A stretch of 19,024 nucleotides of DNA from CALAED01 sp937891035 (GTDB lineage: Bacteria > Actinomycetota > Actinomycetes > Streptosporangiales > Streptosporangiaceae). Positions 1 to 7,899 of the stretch are shown here, one piece after another. Numbering within the stretch: the stretch's first letter is position 1; each line of letters opens with the position of its first letter. The notes beneath the pieces were generated by a model. That model was not told the origin of the DNA, searched no databases, and saw only the letters and a program-made list of their open reading frames with translations. The stretch lies in contig DASQSZ010000433.1 in assembly GCA_035642125.1 (NCBI GenBank), forward strand, positions 1-19,024, read 5' to 3'. A program made the position numbers and the translations under genes.

Positions 1-2
1 CG

Positions 3-167
3 TTCGTGGGCTATCTCGTCGGGTGTGCGATCGCGCCACCTGTCGGTGTCGTCCTCGGTCTCGCCGAACGGTCACGATACGGATCGGCCGTCCTCGGTGT
101 GATATGTCTGGTCCTTCCTGTTCTGATCGTGCGTCTGCAGCAGATATGGGAAGGCACCGGTGTCTGA
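3..167 (+). CDS. Membrane protein, C-terminal fragment (partial at left edge)
   Basis: An open frame runs in from the left edge and ends at TGA 165-167, giving 54 visible residues. These contain two hydrophobic stretches, roughly residues 1-20 and 27-45, separated by a short basic loop (ERSRYG), and end in LQQIWEGTGV. The frame has G/C-rich third positions, as expected for a real gene. Its last eight bases overlap the start of the next gene (GTGTCTGA), so the two are almost certainly co-transcribed and translationally coupled. I do not recognise a named family. It resembles small actinobacterial integral membrane proteins encoded in pairs, and nothing shows a function. The start lies outside the window. 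Confidence 0.6.
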   Translation, partial: FVGYLVGCAIAPPVGVVLGLAERSRYGSAVLGVICLVLPVLIVRLQQIWEGTGV

Positions 168-603
168 TCGAACGCCCTCTGATCAGCGGGCGCGGGAGGC
201 TTCGGCGACCGCGACAGGCCCCGGGCGGGTGCTCATCACCGTCTATGGAGTCTTCACCGTCGCGGCGGGCGCCCGGTCGGCCGTCCAATTGGCGACCCGC
301 TTCGACGAGGCCCCGCTCGCCTACGTGCTGTCGGCCGTGGCCGCGATGATCTATCTGGTGGCCACAGTCGCGCTGGCCGTCTCCACTCCCCGCTCCCGAA
401 GGATCGCGGCGGCATCGTGTCTCATCGAGCTTGTCGGCGTCATCACCGTTGGGACCTACAGCCTGCTGGATCCGAGCCGGTTTCCCGATCAGACTGTGTG
501 GTCGGTCTACGGCCAGGGGTACGGCTTCGTCCCCCTCGTCCTTCCGATGATCGGTCTGCTCTGGCTGCGCCGTAGCGCAGCGCGGACGCGAACCGGCAGC
601 TGA
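160..603 (+). CDS. Small four-helix integral membrane protein, unknown function
   Basis: 147 residues from a GTG start that overlaps the preceding stop by eight bases. The first ~22 residues are hydrophilic. Four hydrophobic segments follow at about residues 24-44, 52-73, 82-101 and 121-138, with a basic cytoplasmic end (LRRSAARTRTGS). The loop before the last helix carries a distinctive FPDQTVWSVYGQGYGFVP stretch, which looks like the conserved signature of an actinobacterial hypothetical membrane family. No catalytic or transport motif is visible. The overlap with the upstream membrane gene suggests the two proteins act as a pair. Function is unknown; confidence that it is a real gene is high. 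Confidence 0.75.
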   Translation: MSDRTPSDQRAREASATATGPGRVLITVYGVFTVAAGARSAVQLATRFDEAPLAYVLSAVAAMIYLVATVALAVSTPRSRRIAAASCLIELVGVITVGTYSLLDPSRFPDQTVWSVYGQGYGFVPLVLPMIGLLWLRRSAARTRTGS

Positions 604-916
604 ACGCAGCGCGCATGGCCGGATTGCGTTGCCGTCCACCCGCAGGCGTTCATCAGCTCACCCGGTCCATTCAGCCGGGGGGTATGTGTGACACTCCCTA
701 CGGTTGTCGATCGTAACGCGGCACGGCACACGACATGCCGACCATGAAAGCGCTATGGGCCGTTCTCCCTTATAAAAGCTTTGTCCGTTGTCGGCGTCGC
801 GCCGCCGTAAGGCGACATCGGAGTCATCGCGGCGCCGAGCGGGCGATAGCGTTTTCCCAGCGTGGGTTCATGGCCTTAACCATGCGTCATCCAGGCCGGT
901 TAGCCATTACAAACTC
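604..916 (+). other. Intergenic region upstream of the liv operon
   Basis: No convincing gene: the one open frame here (735-920) has arginine-rich, non-coding-like composition. A weak hairpin (CCCGG 661-665, CCGGG 675-679, 9-nt loop) may end transcription of the membrane-protein pair. Near the liv promoter, ATGGCCTTAACC (870-881) is matched in inverted orientation, with a two-base gap, by GGTTAGCCAT (898-907). This is a candidate regulator site just upstream of the -35 element. Confidence 0.4.
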
Positions 917-944
917 TTGACGGCTCTACTGAAGAACGTAGAGT
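917..944 (+). promoter_or_regulatory. Predicted liv operon promoter with overlapping inverted repeat
   Basis: A -35 element TTGACG (917-922) and a -10 element TAGAGT (939-944) are separated by 16 bp, a good match to the housekeeping sigma consensus. An inverted repeat CTCTAC (924-929) / GTAGAG (938-943) with an 8-nt centre fills the spacer and overlaps the -10, so it could be an operator. Transcription would start near 951, about 50 nt before livK. Confidence 0.6.
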
Positions 945-1002
945 CTGTCCGCAGCTAGCTGGCAGATCACGTCGGCGGCGATCAATCCCCAAGGAGTGGC
1001 TC

Positions 1003-2202
1003 ATGGGTATTCTCTCCGCCCTCTCACGCCTGCCACGCCCCACCCGGGCGGTCACCGTGCTCACCGCGGCCGCCCTCGCCTTGGCCGGTTGCGGGGGCTC
1101 AAGCTTGAATCAGTCTGGCGGCGGCCAGTCCGGCGGCGACGTCAAGGTCGGGCTGCTGCTGCCCCTGTCGGGCGTGTACGCGCCGCTTGGCCAGGAGATG
1201 CGCGCCGGCTTCCAGCTCTACCTCGATCAGCATGGCGGCAAGCTCGGCGGGCGCACCATCAAGGTGGTGACGGCGGACGAGGGCGGCGGACCGCAGACCG
1301 GCGTGCCGGCGGGACAGAAGCTGGTGACTCAGGATCAGGCCACCGTGGTGGTGGGGGTGGTGAACTCCGCCACGGCGCTGGGTCTGCGCGACTTCTTCGA
1401 CGAGTCCAAGAAGCTGCTGGTGATCGCCAACGCCGGCGCCGACGCCATCACGGGTGCCCGTAAGTCCGACTACATCTGGCGCACCAGCTTCAGCAACGGC
1501 GCGGTCGCGGCGACCTTGGGACCGGAGGTCGCCAAGGAGGTCAAGGGCAAGGTCTACCTCATCGCTCCTGACTATGCGGCGGGCAAGGAGATGGTCGCCG
1601 GGTTCCGCAAGAGCTTCGAGGCGGCCGGCGGAGAGGTGGCGGGCGAGAAATTCACTCCATTCGGCACGACCCAGGATTTCCAGCCGTATCTTTCGACGAT
1701 TCGCGGTTCGGGCGCCAAGGCCGTCTGGAGTTTCTACAGCGGAGCCGAAGCGGTGGGCTTCGTCAAGCAGTACAAGGAGTTCGGCCTCGCCGGTAAGACA
1801 CCTCTGTACGGGCCCGGCTTCCTCACCGAGGGCGGGGTACTGGACGCACAAGGCCGGGACGCGATCAAGGTGAAGACGTCCCTGCACTACTCCACCGAAC
1901 TGGACAACCCCCGGAACAAGGAATTCGTCGCCGCCTACCGCGCGAAGGTCGGCAAGCCGCCGACCGTCTTCTCCGTGCAGGCCTACGACGCCGCCGCCGT
2001 GCTGGACAAGGCGCTGGCCAAGGCGTCCGACACCAGCGCCCCGGAATTGGTCAAGGCGCTGAACGGCATCGGGCCGATCGACAGCCCGCGGGGCCAATGG
2101 AGCTTCGGCGCCGACCACAACGTGCGCCAGCAGTACTACCTCCGCGAGGTCAAGTCGAGCGGCGGCACCTTCGTCAACGCGATCACCGGCGAGCTGGGCT
2201 GA
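1003..2202 (+). CDS. livK: Branched-chain amino acid-type ABC transporter, substrate-binding lipoprotein
   Basis: 399 residues. The N-terminus is a lipoprotein signal peptide: basic n-region, alanine/leucine core, then lipobox LAGC with the lipidated Cys30. The mature protein starts with a flexible Gly/Ser/Gln linker and the family's first strand (VKVGLLLPLSGVYAPLG), followed by a Peripla_BP_6 fold to the C-terminus. It should capture substrate outside the membrane and deliver it to the LivHM permease. The start is supported by AAGGAG at 991-996, 6 nt before ATG. It is first in a five-gene operon. The substrate cannot be read from sequence: the family covers branched-chain amino acids, amides, urea and aromatic acids. 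The symbol reflects the family, not proven specificity. Confidence 0.92.
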   Translation: MGILSALSRLPRPTRAVTVLTAAALALAGCGGSSLNQSGGGQSGGDVKVGLLLPLSGVYAPLGQEMRAGFQLYLDQHGGKLGGRTIKVVTADEGGGPQTGVPAGQKLVTQDQATVVVGVVNSATALGLRDFFDESKKLLVIANAGADAITGARKSDYIWRTSFSNGAVAATLGPEVAKEVKGKVYLIAPDYAAGKEMVAGFRKSFEAAGGEVAGEKFTPFGTTQDFQPYLSTIRGSGAKAVWSFYSGAEAVGFVKQYKEFGLAGKTPLYGPGFLTEGGVLDAQGRDAIKVKTSLHYSTELDNPRNKEFVAAYRAKVGKPPTVFSVQAYDAAAVLDKALAKASDTSAPELVKALNGIGPIDSPRGQWSFGADHNVRQQYYLREVKSSGGTFVNAITGELG

Positions 2203-2238
2203 GAGCGGGAGCGGGACGGGAGCGGGAGCGGGAGCGGA
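2203..2238 (+). repeat. AGCGGG tandem repeat, G-quadruplex-forming motif
   Basis: Between the livK stop and livH there are six near-tandem AGCGGG-type units (one shortened to ACGGG, the last ending in A). On the mRNA-sense strand this gives five GGG tracts (2207-2209, 2213-2215, 2218-2220, 2224-2226, 2230-2232) with loops of 2-3 nt, fitting the G3-N1-7 quadruplex rule. The end of the repeat also supplies the purine-rich region upstream of livH. Confidence 0.8.
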
Positions 2239-2243
2239 CCAGG

Positions 2244-3119
2244 ATGGCTACCTACCTGGTGAGCATGCTCAACGGGCTGGCGATGGGTTCTTTGCTGTTC
2301 GCGATCGCGTTGGGCCTGTCCCTGGTGTTCGGCATGATGGATGTACTCAACCTGGCGCACGGTGCGGTCTACCTGGTCGGCGCGTACGTCGCCGTGGCGC
2401 TCGTCGCCGACGGCGGAGGACTGGCGGTCTTCGTCCTGGCGGTGCTTGCCGCCGCCGCGGCCGGAGCGGTGCTCGGCGGCGGGCTGGCGGCGCTGACCCG
2501 CGCGATTCCGCACCATCTCGATCAGGCGCTGCTCACGCTCGGGGTCGCCCTCACGGTCGCCGAACTGCTGTCCGTGGCGTTCGGCAACGAGGTGCACTCC
2601 ATCGCGGCCCCCGCCGCCGTGGCCGGCAGCGTCACGGTGGCCGGGGAGACCTACCCGGTCTACCGGCTGCTGGTGATCGGGTTCGGGATGGTGTTGGCGG
2701 TGGCCGTCTACGTTCTGGTGGAGCGCAGCCAACTTGGCTCGGTGATCCGCGCCACCGTCGCCGACCGCCCCATGGTCTCGGCGCTGGGCATCAACACCGG
2801 CCGCGTCCTGGTGGGGGTGTTCGGGGCGGGGGCGGCGCTGGCCGCCGTGGCCGGGGTGCTGGCCGGGCCGATCCTCGGCGCCCAGCCAGGGTTGGATGAA
2901 CGGGTGCTGCTGCTCGCGCTGGTCGTCGTGGTCATCGGGGGGCTGGGTTCGGTCCGCGGCGCGCTGCTCGGCGCCCTCGTGATCGGGCAAGTACAGGCGG
3001 TCGGCGCCGCGCTGGTGCCGGAGTACGCGTCGTTTCTCATCTTCGCGGCGATGGCGCTGGTGCTGCTGTTGCGCCCGGCCGGCCTGCTCCCCGCGGCCGG
3101 GACGGCGGTGCGGGTATGA
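2244..3119 (+). CDS. livH: Branched-chain amino acid-type ABC transporter permease LivH
   Basis: 291 residues, typical for the family. The protein is almost entirely hydrophobic, with about eight membrane helices. It begins MATYLVSMLNGLAMGSLLFAIALGLSLVFG, continues into the family hallmark DVLNLAHGAVYLVGAYVA near residue 40, and has a C-terminal VVVIGGLGSVRGALLGALVIG coupling region that contacts the ATPases. It forms half of the transmembrane channel with LivM. An upstream in-frame extension exists, but ATG 2244 places the first helix correctly and the added residues would be arginine-rich repeat translation. The stop overlaps livM by ATGA (3116-3119). Confidence 0.92.
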   Translation: MATYLVSMLNGLAMGSLLFAIALGLSLVFGMMDVLNLAHGAVYLVGAYVAVALVADGGGLAVFVLAVLAAAAAGAVLGGGLAALTRAIPHHLDQALLTLGVALTVAELLSVAFGNEVHSIAAPAAVAGSVTVAGETYPVYRLLVIGFGMVLAVAVYVLVERSQLGSVIRATVADRPMVSALGINTGRVLVGVFGAGAALAAVAGVLAGPILGAQPGLDERVLLLALVVVVIGGLGSVRGALLGALVIGQVQAVGAALVPEYASFLIFAAMALVLLLRPAGLLPAAGTAVRV

Positions 3120-4183
3120 CGGCAGGCCAGGCCCGCTCGGGCACGGAACGCCACGAGGCACCCGGACCCGCGTCGGACACCGCACCCGGCGGCGGGGACG
3201 GTGGCCGGCGCGATCTCGCCGACCGCCCCGTCTCCCACGCCCCCCTGCTCGTCGCCGCCGGGGCCGCCGCGCTGCTAGTGGCCGCCCCGCTGGTCCTCGG
3301 CCCCTATCCGGTGACCACCGCGACCAGGATCTTGGCCTTCGCGGTCCTGGTGCTCAGCGTCGACCTGCTGACCGGAGTCACCGGGCTGCCCACCCTAGGG
3401 CAGGCGGCCTACTTCGGCGTCGGCGCCTACACCGCCGCGCTGGTCGGCATCCACGTCACCGCGGACGCGGCGGCGCAGGTGATCGCGGCCTGCGTCGCGG
3501 GATTGATCGCCGCCGCCGTCACCGGCTGGATCGCCGTCCGCGCCCGCGGGATCGTTTTCTTCATGCTCACCCTCGCCATCGGCGAGTCGGTGCACCAGGT
3601 CGCCGACACCTGGTCGGCGCTGGGCGCCAGCAACGGCCTGTCCGGAATGCCGCCGATCAGGTTGTTCGGCAGTCCGCCGCTGCTGGCCGCCGGGTTCGTC
3701 TACTGGTGGGTGCTGGCCGTCGCGATCGCCGTGTTCGCCGCGGTGACCCTGGTCGCCCGATCCCCCTACGGTCGTACGCTGCGCGGGATCCGCGACAACG
3801 AGCCGCGGATGCGGGCGCTCGGCTACCGCACCGCGGCGGCGAGGTACGGCGTGTTCTGCCTGGCCGGTGCCGTCGCCGGCGTGGGGGGTGCGCTGTGGGC
3901 GGCGCAAGCCCGGTTCGTCTCGCCCGGGGATCTTGGGTTCGAGGTCGCCGCGCTCGCCCTGCTCAGCGTCGTCATCGGCGGAGCCGGCAGCTTGTGGGGT
4001 CCCTGCCTGGGCGCCGCCTTGGTGCTCATCGTCCGCGACAACCTGTCCGCGTCCCTCGGCGGGCACGGTCCGCTGCTGCTGGGCCTGGTGTTCATCGCCG
4101 TTGTCTTCTTGATGCCGCGCGGGGTGGCCGGTCTCGTCGGCGCGCGCCGACATCCAAGGACCCGTACGGAGATCCCGTCATGA
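3116..4183 (+). CDS. livM: Branched-chain amino acid-type ABC transporter permease LivM
   Basis: 355 residues. A hydrophilic, Gly/Pro-rich cytoplasmic tail of about 40 residues is followed by about ten hydrophobic segments. Family hallmarks are LTGVTGLPTLGQAAYFGVGAY (about residues 84-104), the loop GRTLRGIRDNEPRMRALGY that couples to the ATPases, and SVVIGGAGSLWGPCLGAALV near the C-terminus. It pairs with LivH to form the pore. Its start (ATG 3116) overlaps the livH stop and its stop overlaps the livG start, so translation is coupled throughout. Confidence 0.92.
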   Translation: MTAGQARSGTERHEAPGPASDTAPGGGDGGRRDLADRPVSHAPLLVAAGAAALLVAAPLVLGPYPVTTATRILAFAVLVLSVDLLTGVTGLPTLGQAAYFGVGAYTAALVGIHVTADAAAQVIAACVAGLIAAAVTGWIAVRARGIVFFMLTLAIGESVHQVADTWSALGASNGLSGMPPIRLFGSPPLLAAGFVYWWVLAVAIAVFAAVTLVARSPYGRTLRGIRDNEPRMRALGYRTAAARYGVFCLAGAVAGVGGALWAAQARFVSPGDLGFEVAALALLSVVIGGAGSLWGPCLGAALVLIVRDNLSASLGGHGPLLLGLVFIAVVFLMPRGVAGLVGARRHPRTRTEIPS

Positions 4184-4988
4184 CCTCGGCGACGACCCCC
4201 ATCTCAGCGACGACCCCCATCTTGGAGCTGCGCCGGCTCACCCGCTCCTACGGTTCGCTCACCGCCGTCGACCAGGTGGACCTGTCCGTCGTGCCGGGCG
4301 AGCGGCACGCCCTCATCGGGCCCAACGGCGCCGGCAAGTCAACGCTGTTCGCGACGGTCGCGGGTACGCTGCGCGCCTCGGCGGGGCGGGTCGTGTTCAG
4401 CGGGCAGGACGTGACGGACCTGCCCGAGTCAGAACGGGTACGGCGCGGAATGGTACGCACCTACCAGCACGCCAGCCTGTTCCTTGACTGCTCCGTCCTG
4501 GACAACGTCGCACTCGCCGTGCAACGCGCCCACCGGGTTGCCTACCGGTTCGACCGGCCCGCCCGTCGCTTCCGAGCCACTCAGGCGGCGGCCCGGCGGC
4601 ATCTGGACACCGTGGGGCTGGCCGGCCGGCAGTACGACAAGGCGGTCGCCCTCTCCCACGGTGAGCGGCGGCAACTCGAGGTCGCGATGGTGCTCGCCGC
4701 CGGGCCCGAGCTGGTCATGTTCGACGAACCCACCGCTGGAATGTCGGCCGCCGAGACGGAACGGTTCGTGGCGCTGGTGCAACGGCTCCCGCAGACCCTG
4801 ACCATTCTCATCGTCGAACACGACCTGGACGTCGTGTTCCGCCTCGCCGACCGCGTCACCGTGCTGCATCTGGGCCGGGTCCTGGCCTCCGGGACGCCGC
4901 CGCGGATCCGCGCCGATGAGGCGGTGCGGCGCGCCTACCTCGGCTCGGCCAAGACCGAAGACCTTTTCATCGACGCCGGGGAGCCCCA

Positions 4989-4992
<4 letters not shown>
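4180..4992 (+). CDS. livG: Branched-chain amino acid-type ABC transporter ATP-binding protein LivG
   Basis: 270 residues. Walker A GPNGAGKST is at residues 47-55, the Q-loop Gln at 96, the signature LSHGERRQ at 159-166 (His for the usual second Gly), Walker B LVMFDEP at 178-184 and the switch His at 214 (VEHDL). The C-terminus has the family-typical AYLGSAKTEDL tail. It hydrolyses ATP on the cytoplasmic face with LivF. ATG 4180 overlaps the livM stop. The N-terminus carries an exact six-residue duplication (SATTPI twice, residues 3-14) before the ABC fold, from an 18-bp tandem DNA repeat. Confidence 0.93.
4186..4221 (+). repeat. 18-bp in-frame tandem duplication in livG
   Basis: Two adjacent 18-bp copies (4186-4203 and 4204-4221) differ at one wobble base and each encode SATTPI. 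The repeat keeps the reading frame and lies before the first strand of the ATPase fold. Confidence 0.9.
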
Positions 4993-5706
<714 letters not shown>

Positions 5707-5708
<2 letters not shown>

Positions 5709-5727
5709 CCCGGCCACGCCGCGGGTC
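5707..5727. terminator. Putative bidirectional hairpin between livF and pstA
   Basis: GACCCG (5707-5712) and CGGGTC (5722-5727) form a 6-bp GC-rich stem around a 9-nt loop, in the 45-bp gap between two convergent operons. There is no T-tract on either side. It could serve both directions, but only the hairpin is seen. Confidence 0.4.
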
Positions 5728-5753
5728 CGTCCTCGTCACCGCCGCCCTTGCGC

Positions 5754-6854
5754 CTATCTGGCGGTGCGGGCGAAGCGTGCGACGAGCCGGGCCATGAGGC
5801 TGAGCAGGCCGATGAGGATGATCAGGACAAGGGCGGCGCTCCAGGCGCGCTGGAAGGGCGGCGCGTCGGTGTTGCCGGCGGCGACGCCGAACTGCTCGAA
5901 GATGAGGGTCGGCAATGACTCCTGCGGGCGCTGCGCCTCCTGGCCGGCGAACGGGTTGAACTCGATCCGCTGATTGATGCCGACGAGCAGCAGGAGCGGT
6001 GCGGTCTCCCCGGCGATCCGGGCGACGGCGAGCATCACGCCGGTCACGACGCCGCCCAGTGCGGTGGGCAGGACCACGCTCGTGATCGTGCGCCATTTGG
6101 GGGCGCCCAGCGCGTACGCGGCCTCCCGCAGGTCGTCGGGGACGAGCCTGAGCATCTGTTCGGCCGAGCGGATCACCAGCGGCAGCATGACGATGGCCAG
6201 TGCGAGCGCCCCGGCGAGCCCCGACTTGTTGAAGCCGAGCACCAGGATCCAGGCGGTGAAGATGAACAACCCGACGACGATCGAGGGCACGCCGGTCATC
6301 ACGTCGACGAAGAGGTTCACGACCCGGGCGAACCGCCGCCCCATGCCGTACTCGACCAGGTAGATCGCGGTGAGGATGCCCAGCGGCGCGGCCAGCACGC
6401 TGGCCAACGCCACCTGGATCAAGGTGCCGACGATCGCGTGGTAGATCCCGCCGCCGTGCTCTTGTGGGTTGACCCGGAACATCGAATGGGTGAGGAAGGT
6501 CAGGTCGACCATCGCGATGCCCCGCTGGATCGTGTACCAACAGATGAGCAGCAAAGGCAGGGCGGCGGCCATGAACGCGGCGTAGACCAGCGCGGTGACG
6601 AGCCGGTCGACCGCACGACGGCGACCCTCGATGACCACGCTCAACACGGTCTGCGCCAGCACGTACCCGAGGCCGGCGATCGCGACGAAGCTCGGCATGC
6701 CGTTCAGATCGGTGCCGGCGAACAGCAGCGCGACCAGCGCGAGCACAACGGCCGCGGTGGCGTACGGAACGTACCTGCCCAGGCCACGGGCGAGCAGCCC
6801 GCGGCCGTCGGATGAGGACCCGCGCGGGCGGCGGACCAGTTGCGTGACGGTCAT
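5754..6854 (-). CDS. pstA: Phosphate ABC transporter permease PstA
   Basis: 366 residues. An extended N-terminal region with extra hydrophobic segments (about residues 29-76) precedes the core permease, which begins near ALPLLLICWYTIQRG. The ABC permease EAA loop is at 244-263 (EAAYALGAPKWRTITSVVLP), preceded by the PstA-typical VDVMTGVPSIVVGLFIF (183-199) and followed by ARIAGETAPLLL. It forms the phosphate channel with PstC. It lies 4 bp downstream of pstC. The operon ends here: no pstB follows, because the next gene (livF) is convergent. Confidence 0.92.
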   Translation of the reverse strand: MTVTQLVRRPRGSSSDGRGLLARGLGRYVPYATAAVVLALVALLFAGTDLNGMPSFVAIAGLGYVLAQTVLSVVIEGRRRAVDRLVTALVYAAFMAAALPLLLICWYTIQRGIAMVDLTFLTHSMFRVNPQEHGGGIYHAIVGTLIQVALASVLAAPLGILTAIYLVEYGMGRRFARVVNLFVDVMTGVPSIVVGLFIFTAWILVLGFNKSGLAGALALAIVMLPLVIRSAEQMLRLVPDDLREAAYALGAPKWRTITSVVLPTALGGVVTGVMLAVARIAGETAPLLLLVGINQRIEFNPFAGQEAQRPQESLPTLIFEQFGVAAGNTDAPPFQRAWSAALVLIILIGLLSLMARLVARFARTAR

Positions 6855-6858
6855 CTCT

Positions 6859-7893
6859 TCAGGCCACCTTGTTCCGGCGGACGATCACGTTGGCGGCGAA
6901 GTTGACCGCCAGGGTGAGGAGGAACAGGCACAGACCGGCGGCGATCAGCGCGCCGGTGCCGGTGGGACCGGCCTCGCCGTACTTCAGGGCGATGATCGAC
7001 GCGAACGTGACGCCGCCGGTCTCGGTGAAGTGGATGTTGATGGCGAACGCCGTGGACAGCAGCATGGTGACGGCGAGCGTCTCGCCGAGCGCCCGGCCGA
7101 GGCCAAGGATCGACGCCGAGATCACGCCGGCCCGGCCGAGCGGGAGGACCGCCATGCGGATCGTCTCCCACCGGTAGGCGCCGAGCGCCTGCGCCGCCTC
7201 GATCTGTTCGCGCGGGACCCGCTGGAAGACCTCTCGGGAGATCGAGCAGATGATCGGCAAGATCATGATCGCCAGCACGATGCCCGCGGTGAGCGGCGAG
7301 TAGTTGTTCGGTGCGCTCTCCGGCCGGTAGCGCAGGACGATGGTCCAGCCGAACCATCGGTCGAGCCAGCTGACCAGCCCGGTCAGATGTGGGGCGAGGA
7401 AGGTGAACCCCCACAGGCCGTACACGATAGAGGGCACGGCGGCGAGCAGTTCGACCATGTACCCGAGCCCCGAGCTGAGCCGGCGTGGCGCGTAGTAGTT
7501 GATGAACAGCGCCACGCCGACCGCGACAGGCACCGCAAGGACGATCGCGATGGCCGAGGTGAGGACGGTGAAGTAGAACGCGGCGGCAATGCCGAACCGG
7601 GGTGGCGTGCCGTCGGCGTCCCAGCGCTGCTCGGTGAAGAAATTCGCGGCGTTGCCGCGCAGGGCCGGTACCGCACGGTAGATTAAGAACACCGTGATGG
7701 CCGCCATGGTGAGCAGCACGACGCCCGACGCGGCCGCGGTCATCAGACGGAACACCCGGTCGCCGAGGCGGCCGCGGGCTCTGGCCAGCGGCGTGATCGC
7801 ACCGCTCGGCCGGGGTCCTCGGCCTTGGCCGGATCCTCGGCCTTGTCTTTGTTTTTGTCTTTGCGTGCGGACCCGCGCGGTGAGGGAGGTCAT
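6859..7893 (-). CDS. pstC: Phosphate ABC transporter permease PstC
   Basis: 344 residues. The core starts at GDRVFRLMTAAASGVVLL (about residue 44) and contains the PstC hallmark ELLAAVPSIVYGLWGF (148-163), GIVLAIMILPIICSISREVF (204-223) and the EAA loop EAAQALGAYRWETIRMAVLP (232-251). It partners PstA in the membrane. Residues 9-29 are an odd Arg/Gln/Gly-rich low-complexity tail encoded by two short tandem repeats. In this stretch the codons use unusually many A-ending triplets (CAA, AGA, CGA), unlike the rest of the gene. ATG 7893 lies 6 nt after the pstS stop; its ribosome binding site is poor, so coupling to pstS is likely. Confidence 0.9.
   Translation of the reverse strand: MTSLTARVRTQRQKQRQGRGSGQGRGPRPSGAITPLARARGRLGDRVFRLMTAAASGVVLLTMAAITVFLIYRAVPALRGNAANFFTEQRWDADGTPPRFGIAAAFYFTVLTSAIAIVLAVPVAVGVALFINYYAPRRLSSGLGYMVELLAAVPSIVYGLWGFTFLAPHLTGLVSWLDRWFGWTIVLRYRPESAPNNYSPLTAGIVLAIMILPIICSISREVFQRVPREQIEAAQALGAYRWETIRMAVLPLGRAGVISASILGLGRALGETLAVTMLLSTAFAINIHFTETGGVTFASIIALKYGEAGPTGTGALIAAGLCLFLLTLAVNFAANVIVRRNKVA
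7816..7863 (-). repeat. Two adjacent short tandem repeats in the 5' end of pstC
   Basis: The 12-mer TCCTCGGCCTTG (plus-strand reading) occurs at 7816-7827 and 7834-7845, an 18-bp period. It merges into a T-rich 6-bp-period run TGTCTT/TGTTTT/TGTCTT (7844-7861). Both lie within the part of pstC that encodes its cytoplasmic N-terminal tail. Confidence 0.8.
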
Positions 7894-7899
7894 CGGCGA

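Noticed and set aside
735..920. Small frame upstream of the liv operon
   Set aside because: Its arginine-rich product has no family resemblance, and it overlaps the promoter and dyad elements.
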